In this document: piece by piece, positions 27,692-35,313 of the stretch
How the letters are laid out: each line of letters opens with the position of its first letter
Numbering within the stretch: position 1 is the stretch's first letter
NCBI GenBank assembly: GCA_008080735.1
Contig: SHMW01000010.1
Span: forward strand, 1 to 64,000
Direction of reading: 5' to 3'
Source of the DNA: Promethearchaeota archaeon
Lineage (GTDB): Archaea; Asgardarchaeota; Lokiarchaeia; Sigyniarchaeales; SOKP01
DNA: 64,000 nucleotides
Program-made: the position numbers and the translations under genes
Notes under the pieces: model-generated
The model's database searches: none
The model's input: the letters and a program-made list of their open reading frames with translations, nothing else
Told to the model about the DNA's origin: nothing

Positions 27692-29140
27692 ATGAACGTG
27701 AAGAAAATTGATGACAACATCTACGAAATACCAGCTCATAAAATTGGGAACTTCGAGATGAAAGTACCAGTTAAAATTTACGCTAATAATTATATACTTG
27801 ACAAAATCAAACAAGATAGGACGCTAGACCAAATTAGTAATGTTGCTACCTTGAAGGGAATCAGAAAGCACGCAATTGCTCTTTCCGATGCACATCAAGG
27901 ATACGGATTTTGTATCGGAGGCGTTGCGGGAACTGACGCAGAGTCCGGTATGGTAAGTCCTGGAGGAGTCGGATATGATATCAATTGTGGGGTTAGGCTC
28001 TTAAGAACCAATTTGTATGAAAATGATGTAAGAGACGTCATTGAAGATTTATTAGAGAGAATATATAGAAATATCCCAAGCGGTCTCGGTTCGGAAGGAA
28101 AAATTAATATTTCTTATTCAGATCTAGACAATTTAGCTGATAATGGTCTTAAATGGGCATTAGAAAATGGTTATGCAACAAAAAAAGATTTAGAACATGT
28201 TGAGGAGAATGGATGTTTAGAGGGTGCAAATTCAGATTTAGTGTCAAAAAAGGCAAAACAAAGAGGTATTGACCAAGTAGGTTCACTCGGGAGTGGAAAC
28301 CATTTCCTAGAAATCCAGAGGGTTGACAAAATTTTTAATAGGGAAATCGCAAAAAAGGTTGGCATATTAGAGGAAGGACAAGTCACGGTGATGGTACATA
28401 CGGGAAGTAGAGCATTTGGACACCAAGTGTGTACGGATTCATTGAGAATGGTTGAAAAAGCTATGAAAAAGTATGGAATTGAAGTTCCAGACAGAGAATT
28501 GGCTTGCGTTCCCGCAAATACTAATGAGGCGCAAAATTACCTAAGCCAAATGGCTTGCGCGGCTAATTTTGGTTTCTGCAATCGACAACTGATTACTCAT
28601 TGGCTAAGAGAATCATTCGAGCAATTTTTCAAAAAAGATATGAATGAATTAGATTTAAATCTTATCTATGGAGTGTGTCATAATATTTTAAAGATTGAAG
28701 AGCACAAAGTAAATGGCTCTAAAATGAAACTTAACATCCACCGAAAAGGTGCAACAAGGGCTTTTCCTGCGGGACACCCTGAAATTCCACAAGACTACAG
28801 AGATATCGGACAACCCGCATTAATACCAGGAACTATGGGTTCAGCCTCATATTTGTGTGTAGGTAAGGAAAAAGGAATGGATTTATCATTTGGTTCAACT
28901 GCTCACGGTGCTGGAAGGGTAATGTCGCGGAGGAGTGCAGATAAAAAATGGCCTGCTCGTAATGTGTTAAATGACTTGTCTAGTCGTGGTATTCATATAA
29001 AGGCTGCCAATATGAGAGTTGTCGCGGAAGAAGCTCCTGGGGCTTATAAAGATGTAGATCAAGTTGTCCAAGTGAGTCATGATTTAGGGATAGTAGAAAA
29101 AATCGCTCGTTTCAAACCTATTGGGGTTGTTAAAGGATAA
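27692..29140 (+). CDS. rtcB: RNA-splicing ligase RtcB
   Basis: 482 aa from ATG 27692 (a TTG at 27683 is also in frame). Signature blocks: SDAHQGYGFCIGGVAG, GGVGYDINCGVRLL with the metal Cys, GSGNHFLEIQ, MVHTGSRAFGHQV, and FGSTAHGAGRVMSRRSA with the guanylated His. It joins 2',3'-cyclic phosphate and 5'-OH ends, completing tRNA splicing in archaea. Length and motifs are normal; no intein. It converges on a longin-like gene 5 bp away. Confidence 0.96.
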   Translation: MNVKKIDDNIYEIPAHKIGNFEMKVPVKIYANNYILDKIKQDRTLDQISNVATLKGIRKHAIALSDAHQGYGFCIGGVAGTDAESGMVSPGGVGYDINCGVRLLRTNLYENDVRDVIEDLLERIYRNIPSGLGSEGKINISYSDLDNLADNGLKWALENGYATKKDLEHVEENGCLEGANSDLVSKKAKQRGIDQVGSLGSGNHFLEIQRVDKIFNREIAKKVGILEEGQVTVMVHTGSRAFGHQVCTDSLRMVEKAMKKYGIEVPDRELACVPANTNEAQNYLSQMACAANFGFCNRQLITHWLRESFEQFFKKDMNELDLNLIYGVCHNILKIEEHKVNGSKMKLNIHRKGATRAFPAGHPEIPQDYRDIGQPALIPGTMGSASYLCVGKEKGMDLSFGSTAHGAGRVMSRRSADKKWPARNVLNDLSSRGIHIKAANMRVVAEEAPGAYKDVDQVVQVSHDLGIVEKIARFKPIGVVKG

Positions 29141-29145
29141 TTATT

Positions 29146-29580
29146 CTATAATTCTAACGAATTAAGCATTTCTTTTCTTTTTATATCTTTTTCTAATACA
29201 TTTTTAATGGTTTTTCTAAAATTCGCATTTAAGTGAATAGGATTTTGCTTTACATAAATCTGTTTCATATATTTTTTTATAAATTGAAACTTGATTTCTA
29301 AAAGGATTTCGGTTGTCTCATTTGATTTTGTTTTACTAGTACATTTAGCGACGATAAAGTTTTCAGTAAAATCATCCTTTATAAAATAGAAGCAATTTTT
29401 CCTGACTTTTAAGCTATTTATCCCATTCTCCCCCGTTTTGAGTTCAAAATTTTTTAGAGCAGAAAACAGATTAGCTAACATAGAATAATTTAGTTCCCTA
29501 TTCTTTTCTTTGGAGAGATTATAGGAAAAAATCGAAGTCCCTCTTTTATTGATTATATATATACCCTCTATACCTTTCAT
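29146..29580 (-). CDS. Longin-like domain protein
   Basis: 144 aa from ATG 29580 (TTG 29586 in frame). Starts MKGIEGIYIINKRGTSIF, the strand-turn-strand opening of longin and related profilin-like domains, then GENGINSLKVRKNCFYFIKD and a C-terminal helix. Such proteins are abundant in Asgard archaea, where they are counted as trafficking-type signature proteins. Resemblance is by pattern; remote homology would need profile searching. No GTPase gene lies next to it. Confidence 0.6.
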   Translation of the reverse strand: MKGIEGIYIINKRGTSIFSYNLSKEKNRELNYSMLANLFSALKNFELKTGENGINSLKVRKNCFYFIKDDFTENFIVAKCTSKTKSNETTEILLEIKFQFIKKYMKQIYVKQNPIHLNANFRKTIKNVLEKDIKRKEMLNSLEL

Positions 29581-29677
29581 TACCAACTCTCTTAATTAGT
29601 AGTCCTATTTGTATTTATATATTTCCCCAAATTAATCTAATGCAAATCGATCATTTAAATCTTGCATTTATACTTTT

Positions 29678-30838
29678 TTACTCACTCTTAAAATATTTTT
29701 TGTAGATTAGGTAAAAAAGCAGACCGATAATAAATCCTATGGTGATATTGAGAAAAAAACATCCTAAAGCTGAGATGATAATTAGGGGAATGGTTTTCCA
29801 ATCCTCAATCTTTTTTAGGGCTACTTTTCCTAATGTAAATGAGGTAAAAATTAGCATCGCGCCTAAAATTCCTTCAGGAAAATAAATAAATATGGTAAAT
29901 AATAAATCTGAGAAAAAGAGTCCCAACACTAATTCAATAGTGCCTTCGAAAATCATTGAGCCCCCCGTTCTCGCACCGAAAGCATATTGTGCTGCCAATC
30001 CCCCAGATCCATGACATAATGGCATTCCTCCGAAGAATGGACTTACAAGATTAATCACTCCCATATTGGAGGCCAAGTTATTAGAATTAATATCACTTTT
30101 CACTTCTGGAAATAATTCTTTTATTAATGCAATCGTAGCGATCATAACATTGGTTAGCGTGAGTATTAATTGACCGATTCCGGCTACTAAAAACCCAATA
30201 ATAATGTTTTCTATCGTTGGTAAATGAAATGGGATGTGAGGGATATTAAAGGCTAAGACATCTATGGTTAGTATCCCCGAGAAAATCATAATGCATACCC
30301 CTAGAATCACTAAAAATATTGCTGTAGGGACTTTCTCCCAGCGAATGAATAGAATAATGATGATAAGAGCGATTGTTCCTATGATATAATCATTTATAAA
30401 TAAGAGTAGAGCAGACCAGCCTAAAATAAAAGATAATCCAAGTTGAATTCCCCGTACAGATAATTTTGGGACTTTTTTAGTAATTTTATCAAGAATCTTG
30501 GTAGCTCCAAGAATGAACCAGACAATTCCCGTGGAAAATCCTGTAGAAATAACTTTGTTTGGAGTCCATTTTTGAGAAAGTGCGATTGTACCAATCGTTT
30601 TTTGTGGTTGGACGGGTAATGGGAGATTATAACGTATCCCTAATACTATATTGGTTAACCCTAAACATAAGAAAATGCCAGCGGGGTTTAACTTAACTAA
30701 CGAAACATACCCGATTAAGAACGGGACTAAAGTTCCCCAATCTCCAAATGCCCCACTTAGCTCGTTTAATGAAAATTTTCTCGCTGCTTTTTCTTTGAAA
30801 TTTTCGATTTCAGAAATATATCTCACCTCGATTATCAA
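29678..30838 (-). CDS. MOT1-type molybdate/sulfate transporter
   Basis: 386 aa with about ten membrane segments. SGAFGDWGTLVPF and YNLPLPVQPQKTIG are the two hallmarks of the MOT1 branch of the SulP-like superfamily (PF16983), and GMPLCHGSGGLAAQYAFGAR is also typical. It should take up molybdate or tungstate, or sulfate. No STAS domain follows, as expected for MOT1. Transcribed between the histidine kinase and longin genes without tight spacing. Confidence 0.9.
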   Translation of the reverse strand: MIIEVRYISEIENFKEKAARKFSLNELSGAFGDWGTLVPFLIGYVSLVKLNPAGIFLCLGLTNIVLGIRYNLPLPVQPQKTIGTIALSQKWTPNKVISTGFSTGIVWFILGATKILDKITKKVPKLSVRGIQLGLSFILGWSALLLFINDYIIGTIALIIIILFIRWEKVPTAIFLVILGVCIMIFSGILTIDVLAFNIPHIPFHLPTIENIIIGFLVAGIGQLILTLTNVMIATIALIKELFPEVKSDINSNNLASNMGVINLVSPFFGGMPLCHGSGGLAAQYAFGARTGGSMIFEGTIELVLGLFFSDLLFTIFIYFPEGILGAMLIFTSFTLGKVALKKIEDWKTIPLIIISALGCFFLNITIGFIIGLLFYLIYKKYFKSE

Positions 30839-30884
30839 AGAATCGTACTTATAATATAAAGAGCTTTAGATTATTTTTTATTTA

Positions 30885-32009
30885 TTACTTATCTATATGT
30901 TTATCCCAAATGAGTTCAAATAGAGCGCCTTTATCGTTTTTGCTATAGATAATTTTACCTCCATATCTATCCATTATTTTTTCAATGATGGTAAGACCTT
31001 TTAATTTTCTATTCTGTGTGGGGTTTTGGAAATGTGATTTAACAATCTCTTCTGGTAGGCCAGGACCGAAATCTTGTATTTTAATCGTTGCAGAATTATC
31101 ATCTTCACATAGGGAAATATCTATCTTTTTGGTATTTGTGTGCTTAAACGCATTCCTAATTAATTCTTTGAGAAGCAAGTCCAAATAATCATCAGCTAAG
31201 ACATTACAGGTGCCTTCAATTTCAATTGGTTGAGAGTATTCTTTTTTTATCTGTTCAATGATGTTTCTTGGATTAATCTCTCTCAAAGAACTTTCCCTTG
31301 TGAAAAGTTCTTTTAATTCTTCAATATGTTCAATAGAATCTAAAATACTTTGAATATGTGGCATTAGAGTTTCTATTATTTCATTAGATAATTCTGAATC
31401 TTCTTGTTTCATTTGTAAAAAACCGTAAATAAACGTGAGGTTGTTGGCAATTTCATGTCGAACGGTACTAGTTAATAATTTAAGGTTGTCTCGTTGTTCT
31501 TTGATTTTTTCCTGAGCTCTTCTTAGTGTCTCATTGTTAAATATGAGTTCAAGGTGAGCATCCACAGCTACTTTCATCTCTTTCATTAGATTTTTCTTTT
31601 TCTCTGAGAAATTGCGCTCTTTCTTGTCGAGCACACAGATTGTTCCGAAAACGTCGCCCGTCGGCCATTCCAGAGGAAATCCTAAGTAGGAGATTAATTT
31701 ATTTTCTTCCAATCCCGGTTTGTTTTTATGAATGGGATCCTTATAGGCATTAGGTACTTCATGCATTTTTTTTCTCTTTATAGTAATTTCACAGTATTTA
31801 TCAAAAATTGTCTCTTTATAATTCTTAGGTATTGGATTTCCCTCGTTCTCGCTTGTTATAATTGCCTCAAGATATGGATCTTCATATTTCATGATGATTG
31901 CCGCGGGGACACCCATTAATTGGGCTAAAGCATTGACTAATCTTTGCCATTTATCCATTATTGATTGCGGCAAATCTAGGTCACTAACTAACATTTGAGT
32001 TTTCCCCAT
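30885..32009 (-). CDS. GAF-domain sensor histidine kinase, orphan
   Basis: 374 aa, no membrane segment. Residues about 20-155 form a GAF domain (FGTICVLDKKERNFSEKK), followed by a coiled linker and a dimerisation helix with STVRHEIANNLT, phospho-acceptor His185. A HATPase_c domain follows: ELIRNAFKHTN (N box), IQDFGPGLP (G1), GGKIIYSKNDKGALF. A cytoplasmic sensor of a small ligand or redox state. No response regulator is in the window, so the partner is elsewhere. Confidence 0.9.
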   Translation of the reverse strand: MGKTQMLVSDLDLPQSIMDKWQRLVNALAQLMGVPAAIIMKYEDPYLEAIITSENEGNPIPKNYKETIFDKYCEITIKRKKMHEVPNAYKDPIHKNKPGLEENKLISYLGFPLEWPTGDVFGTICVLDKKERNFSEKKKNLMKEMKVAVDAHLELIFNNETLRRAQEKIKEQRDNLKLLTSTVRHEIANNLTFIYGFLQMKQEDSELSNEIIETLMPHIQSILDSIEHIEELKELFTRESSLREINPRNIIEQIKKEYSQPIEIEGTCNVLADDYLDLLLKELIRNAFKHTNTKKIDISLCEDDNSATIKIQDFGPGLPEEIVKSHFQNPTQNRKLKGLTIIEKIMDRYGGKIIYSKNDKGALFELIWDKHIDK

Positions 32010-32231
32010 ACTAGATTAATTAAACTAATTATTTTTAAATTCTGTTCTTAATAGATTTAATAGTCTATATTAATATATTGAGATATATTCTATATTCAGA
32101 AAAATAAAAGAAAATAATAGTACGAATCTATTTTTAGGTTCCAGAATTTAGGTTAAAATCCCTTAAGGGATGAGTTTTCTCGCATTTTCGATGATAAAAT
32201 TAAGGTAAAATATTTCCAGTAATTTCTTACT

Positions 32232-32390
32232 TCATAAACTCTCATATAATTCTGATGGTTTCCCACCGCACCCAAAGGTAAAAGACAAAAATTTTCTCTT
32301 TTTTTCACACTGGGGGCAGTAATAATTTCCCGATTCCTCTTTATCATCAAATGTAAATCCACATTCTTCGCAGATCACATAGCTTTTCAT
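32232..32390 (-). CDS. Small zinc ribbon protein (52 aa)
   Basis: MKSYVICEECGFTFDDKEE at the start, then GNYYCPQCEKKRKF: two CxxC knuckles spaced as in rubredoxin-like ribbons, with a further GCGGKPSELYE tail. It is paralogous to the next small gene (32548) and to the UGA-containing zinc ribbon at 35052. It overlaps a longer but meaningless frame on the same strand. Ends at a TGA; I found no SECIS-like element below it, so the TGA is taken as a true stop. Confidence 0.72.
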   Translation of the reverse strand: MKSYVICEECGFTFDDKEESGNYYCPQCEKKRKFLSFTFGCGGKPSELYESL

Positions 32391-32547
32391 ATCCAATTTA
32401 TGCTAAATAGATTATTAAAAACCAGAGGTTATAATCCCTTAATAATTGGAATGACCTTGAGATAATAGATAATAAAAAATTCATATTATACTATTTTCTA
32501 AAAATTGAGAAATAAAAAGTGTTAGGACAAAATCCGTGAGAATTGAG

Positions 32548-32679
32548 TTAGGATTCTGATTCTTTTTCAGACTCCATCTTAAAGAATTCGGTGTATTTCC
32601 CACAATTAGCGCAGTAATACTTTCCTGGTTCATCTTCATCATCGATCGCGGTTCCGCATGATCTACAAATAACAGTCAT
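32548..32679 (-). CDS. Small zinc ribbon protein (43 aa)
   Basis: MTVICRSCGTAIDDEDEPGK, then YYCANCGKYTEFFKM and an acidic tail: two CxxC knuckles 15 residues apart. Same layout as the 32232 gene, which lies 157 bases downstream. Too short for common gene callers. Function unknown; such ribbons often are metal-binding adaptors. Confidence 0.7.
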   Translation of the reverse strand: MTVICRSCGTAIDDEDEPGKYYCANCGKYTEFFKMESEKESES

Positions 32680-32743
32680 AAATTAATTTAGGATAATGGG
32701 ATATATTAATGTTTACTCCATTTCAAACTGTTCCTTTTATCAT

Positions 32744-33376
32744 TTAAATGATACAAATTGGATCAGTCAAAAATCCGTCTCCCATTGGGATACTGTCAAA
32801 GATAGCTCTTGCGTAATTGGAAGAGTATCTATATGCGCAAAAGTCCCCTATGAAAGTTCCGCGTAAACCATAATGAAGATGAGAGCCATCATTTGCATAT
32901 AGCAAATCTGCAATTGGGTCACCTATATTCACACGTTGAAGTATAGATACTTTAATGGCGTTTCGTTGTAAAGTGTTATTATAGGTATCATCGCCGTTAA
33001 AATTAGGTTCTATACATAATTCGACTGCCCATCCCCAATTTATAAGAATACTTACACTGAATAATATATTAGAATTTTCTGAATGAGGATTTTTATGTTC
33101 TGTTATACCCATAACGGTGCCTTTCACGGGTGAGATTATAGTCACTGTATCATTAATAACGAGATCAATTCCATTATGGTGTGTTCCAGGACCGCTCCAA
33201 TCTGGTACTCCATAAGGACGAATATGGTCAATTTTCCCAGATTCTTCAATTGGAAATTCTAATGATGGATCGAACGGTATTGGGGAAACGCCTATAAGTA
33301 GGATCGCAGTAACGAATAATGAAAGGAGAAGAATGGGAATAAAGACCAATAACTTTTTCTTTTTGGTCCAATTCAT
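32744..33376 (-). CDS. Membrane-anchored M23 (LytM-like) metallopeptidase homologue
   Basis: 210 aa. A basic start followed by a hydrophobic segment (about 9-30) makes a signal anchor, placing the rest outside the cell. Zinc ligands of the M23 fold are visible: THHNGID (H67-x3-D71) and SHLHYGL (H166-x-H168), with the beta-barrel glycine pattern VKGTVMG between. M23 enzymes cut peptidoglycan cross-links; archaea lack murein, so the target may be bacterial wall, an S-layer or a pseudo-substrate. Full catalytic set appears present. Confidence 0.82.
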   Translation of the reverse strand: MNWTKKKKLLVFIPILLLSLFVTAILLIGVSPIPFDPSLEFPIEESGKIDHIRPYGVPDWSGPGTHHNGIDLVINDTVTIISPVKGTVMGITEHKNPHSENSNILFSVSILINWGWAVELCIEPNFNGDDTYNNTLQRNAIKVSILQRVNIGDPIADLLYANDGSHLHYGLRGTFIGDFCAYRYSSNYARAIFDSIPMGDGFLTDPICII

Positions 33377-33501
33377 TTTTTCATGATTATAAAACTATAA
33401 AATATTATTTAAGTAAAAAATGTATGATTTTGATAATAAATTTTTTCTCAACATTAATCATCGAACTATTAAGAGAGGATATGAAATAAAAAATGAAAGG
33501 G

Positions 33502-33571
33502 TTCCCATAACCCGCGCGAGGCAGTCATCAAATGTCTCATTTTTTTACATTTGACTCATCCAAAATGGGAA
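33502..33571 (-). promoter_or_regulatory. SECIS-like element 1, 3' of the U-x-x-U peroxiredoxin gene
   Basis: Read on the minus strand: UUCCCAU, UUUGG, AUGA, G, helix UCAAAUGU, loop AAAAAAAUGAG, ACAUUUGA, UGAC, a GC-rich small hairpin, then AUGGGAA. The outer arms UUCCCAU/AUGGGAA pair over 7 bp. The 8-bp helix is perfect. AUGA begins 15 bases after the stop codon. AUGA opposite UGA with unpaired A's in the apical loop is the core of the eukaryotic SECIS, and Lokiarchaeota are known to have such elements. Confidence 0.85.
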
Positions 33572-33574
33572 ATT

Positions 33575-34066
33575 TTAACAATATTGTTTAATTGCGTTGA
33601 GAATAGTCTCGATATCTGGTCTGTCCGTCTTAGTTTCAGCAATATATTTCCACATAATTTTTCCCGAGTTGTTAATTAAAAATTTAGACGGTATAGCTTG
33701 CTTAGATTTAATATTTGTTTCTGCTATATTTTCATATATCTCAATATCGAATTTTTCTGCAATTTCTGCGTTCTTATCTGAGATTTGTGAAAAATGTAGG
33801 TTGTTCTGCTCTTGATATTCCCGCATATGGTTTTCACTGTCCGATGATATTGAAATAAGTTTAACATTGTATTTTCGGATTTTTTCTAGGTTCTTATTTA
33901 AGAGAATAGAATGCTGTTTTCAATGACCTCACCAAGTCCCTCGGAAGAAATCGATAAGTAATCAACTATAATTATCTATTATCTCTGATAAATCAATTAT
34001 ATTTCCGAGAATGTCTGTAATCTTAAAGTATGGTGCGTTTTTTCCAACCATAAGTCCTTCATTCAT
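33575..34066 (-). CDS. Peroxiredoxin-like selenoprotein with U-x-x-U motif (three in-frame UGA codons)
   Basis: 163 aa if UGA is read as Sec: Sec35 (codon 33962-33964), Sec46 (33929-33931), Sec49 (33920-33922). The motif LLIDFFRGTW-U-GH-U-KQH replaces the W-C-x-x-C of AhpC/TSA-type thioredoxin-fold proteins. Around it are MVGKNAPYFKITDILG at the start and VKLISISSDSENH after the active site, then AIPSKFLINNSGKIMWKY, the usual cis-Pro region. The paralogue at 34353 aligns throughout and has U-x-x-C. A standard reading leaves only a fragment from 33826. A SECIS-like element follows the stop. Likely a peroxide or disulfide reductase. Sec35 has no Cys counterpart in the paralogue and is the least certain. 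Confidence 0.85.
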
Positions 34067-34282
34067 AATTTAGGCACTGTGATTATATTATTGAAGTATA
34101 GGTGTTTAAACAATCATCTTAAATGTATTATAAATAATAAATTATGACCAATATCTAAAAACAAATTTATAATGTTTTTTTATTGTATTTTGAATTGTAC
34201 ATTTTTTTCAGCTTTTCTCCCCAAAAGTATGATCATGCCGAATTTTTAAAAGCTTAAAAAAATAAGAGAAAAGAGTCTAAAT

Positions 34283-34351
34283 ACCAGAACCTGGACAAAA
34301 GGTCGTCAACAAATGCCTCATTTTTTCTGCATCTGTATCATTCTCTCTGGT
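34283..34351 (-). promoter_or_regulatory. SECIS-like element 2, 3' of the U-x-x-C peroxiredoxin gene
   Basis: Minus-strand order: ACCAGA, GAGA, AUGA, U, helix ACAGAUGC, loop AGAAAAAAUGAG, GCAUUUGU, UGAC, hairpin ACCU/AGGU, UCUGGU. ACCAGA pairs with UCUGGU as the basal helix. The inner 8-bp helix includes one G-U pair and differs in sequence from element 1 while keeping pairing. AUGA begins 12 bases after the stop. Same geometry as elements 1 and 3. Confidence 0.85.
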
Positions 34352-34352
34352 T

Positions 34353-34883
34353 TTATAATTTTTTATCAATTTGCTCTGTTAGCAACTTGATTGAGGGCCT
34401 ATCTTCCCTTGTACCAATATATCTCCATGCAATTTTCATTTCCTTTCCAATTAGAAAGGTGGAGGGAATCGCTAATTTAGTCTTAAGATAGATTATATCT
34501 ATGGCGCTTCCAAAGGTATACACATCAAATTTCTTCGCAATCCTCGCTCCTCTGTCAGAAACTAAAGGAAATGTATATCCAAACTTACCGGATAATTCTT
34601 TTAAATGGTTTTTACTATCACTGGCAATTGCTATAAAGAACACCTTTCGTTTTTGAAATTCAGTTATATTTTTATTAATTCTCTCTAAATGTTCTTTGCA
34701 TGGAACTCAAAATGCGCCTCTAAAGAAATCTAATAGGATACCCCCAGAATCCTTCAAAACTTTTGTAAAATCTAAAATATTTTCGTTGATATCTACCAGC
34801 TGGTCAATAGGGATTTGAGATCCCACTTTTAATCCTTTATCAGAATCTTTATGCTCAATATCATTCATACAAAAAGAGATCAT
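34353..34883 (-). CDS. Peroxiredoxin-like selenoprotein with U-x-x-C motif
   Basis: 176 aa from ATG 34883 (or 171 from ATG 34868) with one UGA, codon 34707-34709, at residue 59. The context GILLDFFRGAF-U-VPC-KEH is the thioredoxin-fold active site of AhpC/TSA peroxiredoxins with Sec for the first Cys and Cys62 kept. Downstream: VFFIAIASDSKNH, FPLVSDRGARIAKKFDVY, AIPSTFLIGKEMKIAWRYIG, all family-like. Without recoding only residues from 34643 down would be called. It lies 286 bases upstream of its paralogue on the same strand, each gene with its own 3' element. Expected role: peroxide detoxification or thiol-disulfide exchange. Confidence 0.88.
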
Positions 34884-34971
34884 GTGGAATGATTTATTTA
34901 TTCCTTTTTTAAAAAATAACTTAATTATATTGACAGTGATCAGGAAGATAATTCTTATATATTGATGAGAA

Positions 34972-35025
34972 ACCCTTGCAAGGTGGTCAACATAAATCTA
35001 TAATTTGTATTTATGTCTCATTCCG
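34972..35025 (-). promoter_or_regulatory. SECIS-like element 3, 3' of the UGA-containing zinc ribbon gene
   Basis: Minus-strand order: GGA, AUGA, G, helix ACAUAAAU, loop ACAAAUUAUAG, AUUUAUGU, UGAC, then hairpin ACCUU-GCA-AGGGU. The 8-bp helix is perfect and its sequence is different from both others, so the pairing is conserved by covariation. A basal helix like those of elements 1 and 2 is weak here. AUGA begins about 30 bases after the stop codon of the small gene. Confidence 0.75.
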
Positions 35026-35051
35026 TTAAAATGCACAGTATATAGTTTTTA

Positions 35052-35168
35052 TCATTTGAAGCTAAAGACCATAAAATATTGGATTGATTTTCACAAAGGG
35101 CAATAATGATAACCGTTGGTCTTCTTATCCAAATGTAATATTTTTCCGCATTTTTGACAAATTATCAT
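35052..35168 (-). CDS. Tiny zinc ribbon with UGA at the fourth metal-ligand position (candidate selenoprotein)
   Basis: 38 aa if UGA 35091-35093 is read through: MIICQKCGKILHLDKK, then NGYHYCPL-U-KSIQYFMVFSFK. The related ribbons at 32232 and 32548 read YYCPQC and YYCANC at the same place, so UGA stands exactly where the last zinc-binding Cys is expected. A SECIS-like element of the same build as those of the two peroxiredoxin genes lies 30 bases downstream. Alternatives are a Cys-to-stop mutation in a dying gene or a chance frame; the element argues for recoding. Selenium as a structural zinc ligand would be unusual, so a redox role is possible. Confidence 0.6.
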
Positions 35169-35313
35169 ATATTCTCTAAGAGTGTAAGCTTTTATTCTAA
35201 ATTAAAAATAAGTTCTATATTTTAAAATATCGATAATTTTATTATCCAAAATAAATAAATGTTGATTAATCCAAATTTTTTTCGAAAATATAACTAGAAT
35301 CTTCTTGATCAAA

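Noticed and set aside
32232-32234. TGA at the end of the zinc ribbon gene as a further Sec codon
   Set aside because: All four zinc Cys are already present before it, the frame after it is not family-like, and the downstream 200 bases have no AUGA-helix-UGAC element.
32153-32362. A 69-residue minus-strand frame
   Set aside because: Out of frame with, and overlapping, the zinc ribbon at 32232-32390, which has clear CxxC knuckles.
33575-33826. An 83-residue redoxin fragment as a complete gene
   Set aside because: It is the C-terminal part of a longer frame that runs to 34066 if three TGA codons are read as Sec; no ribosome site at the internal ATG.
34353-34643. A 96-residue redoxin fragment as a complete gene
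   Set aside because: Lacks the active-site motif, which lies directly upstream across a single TGA.
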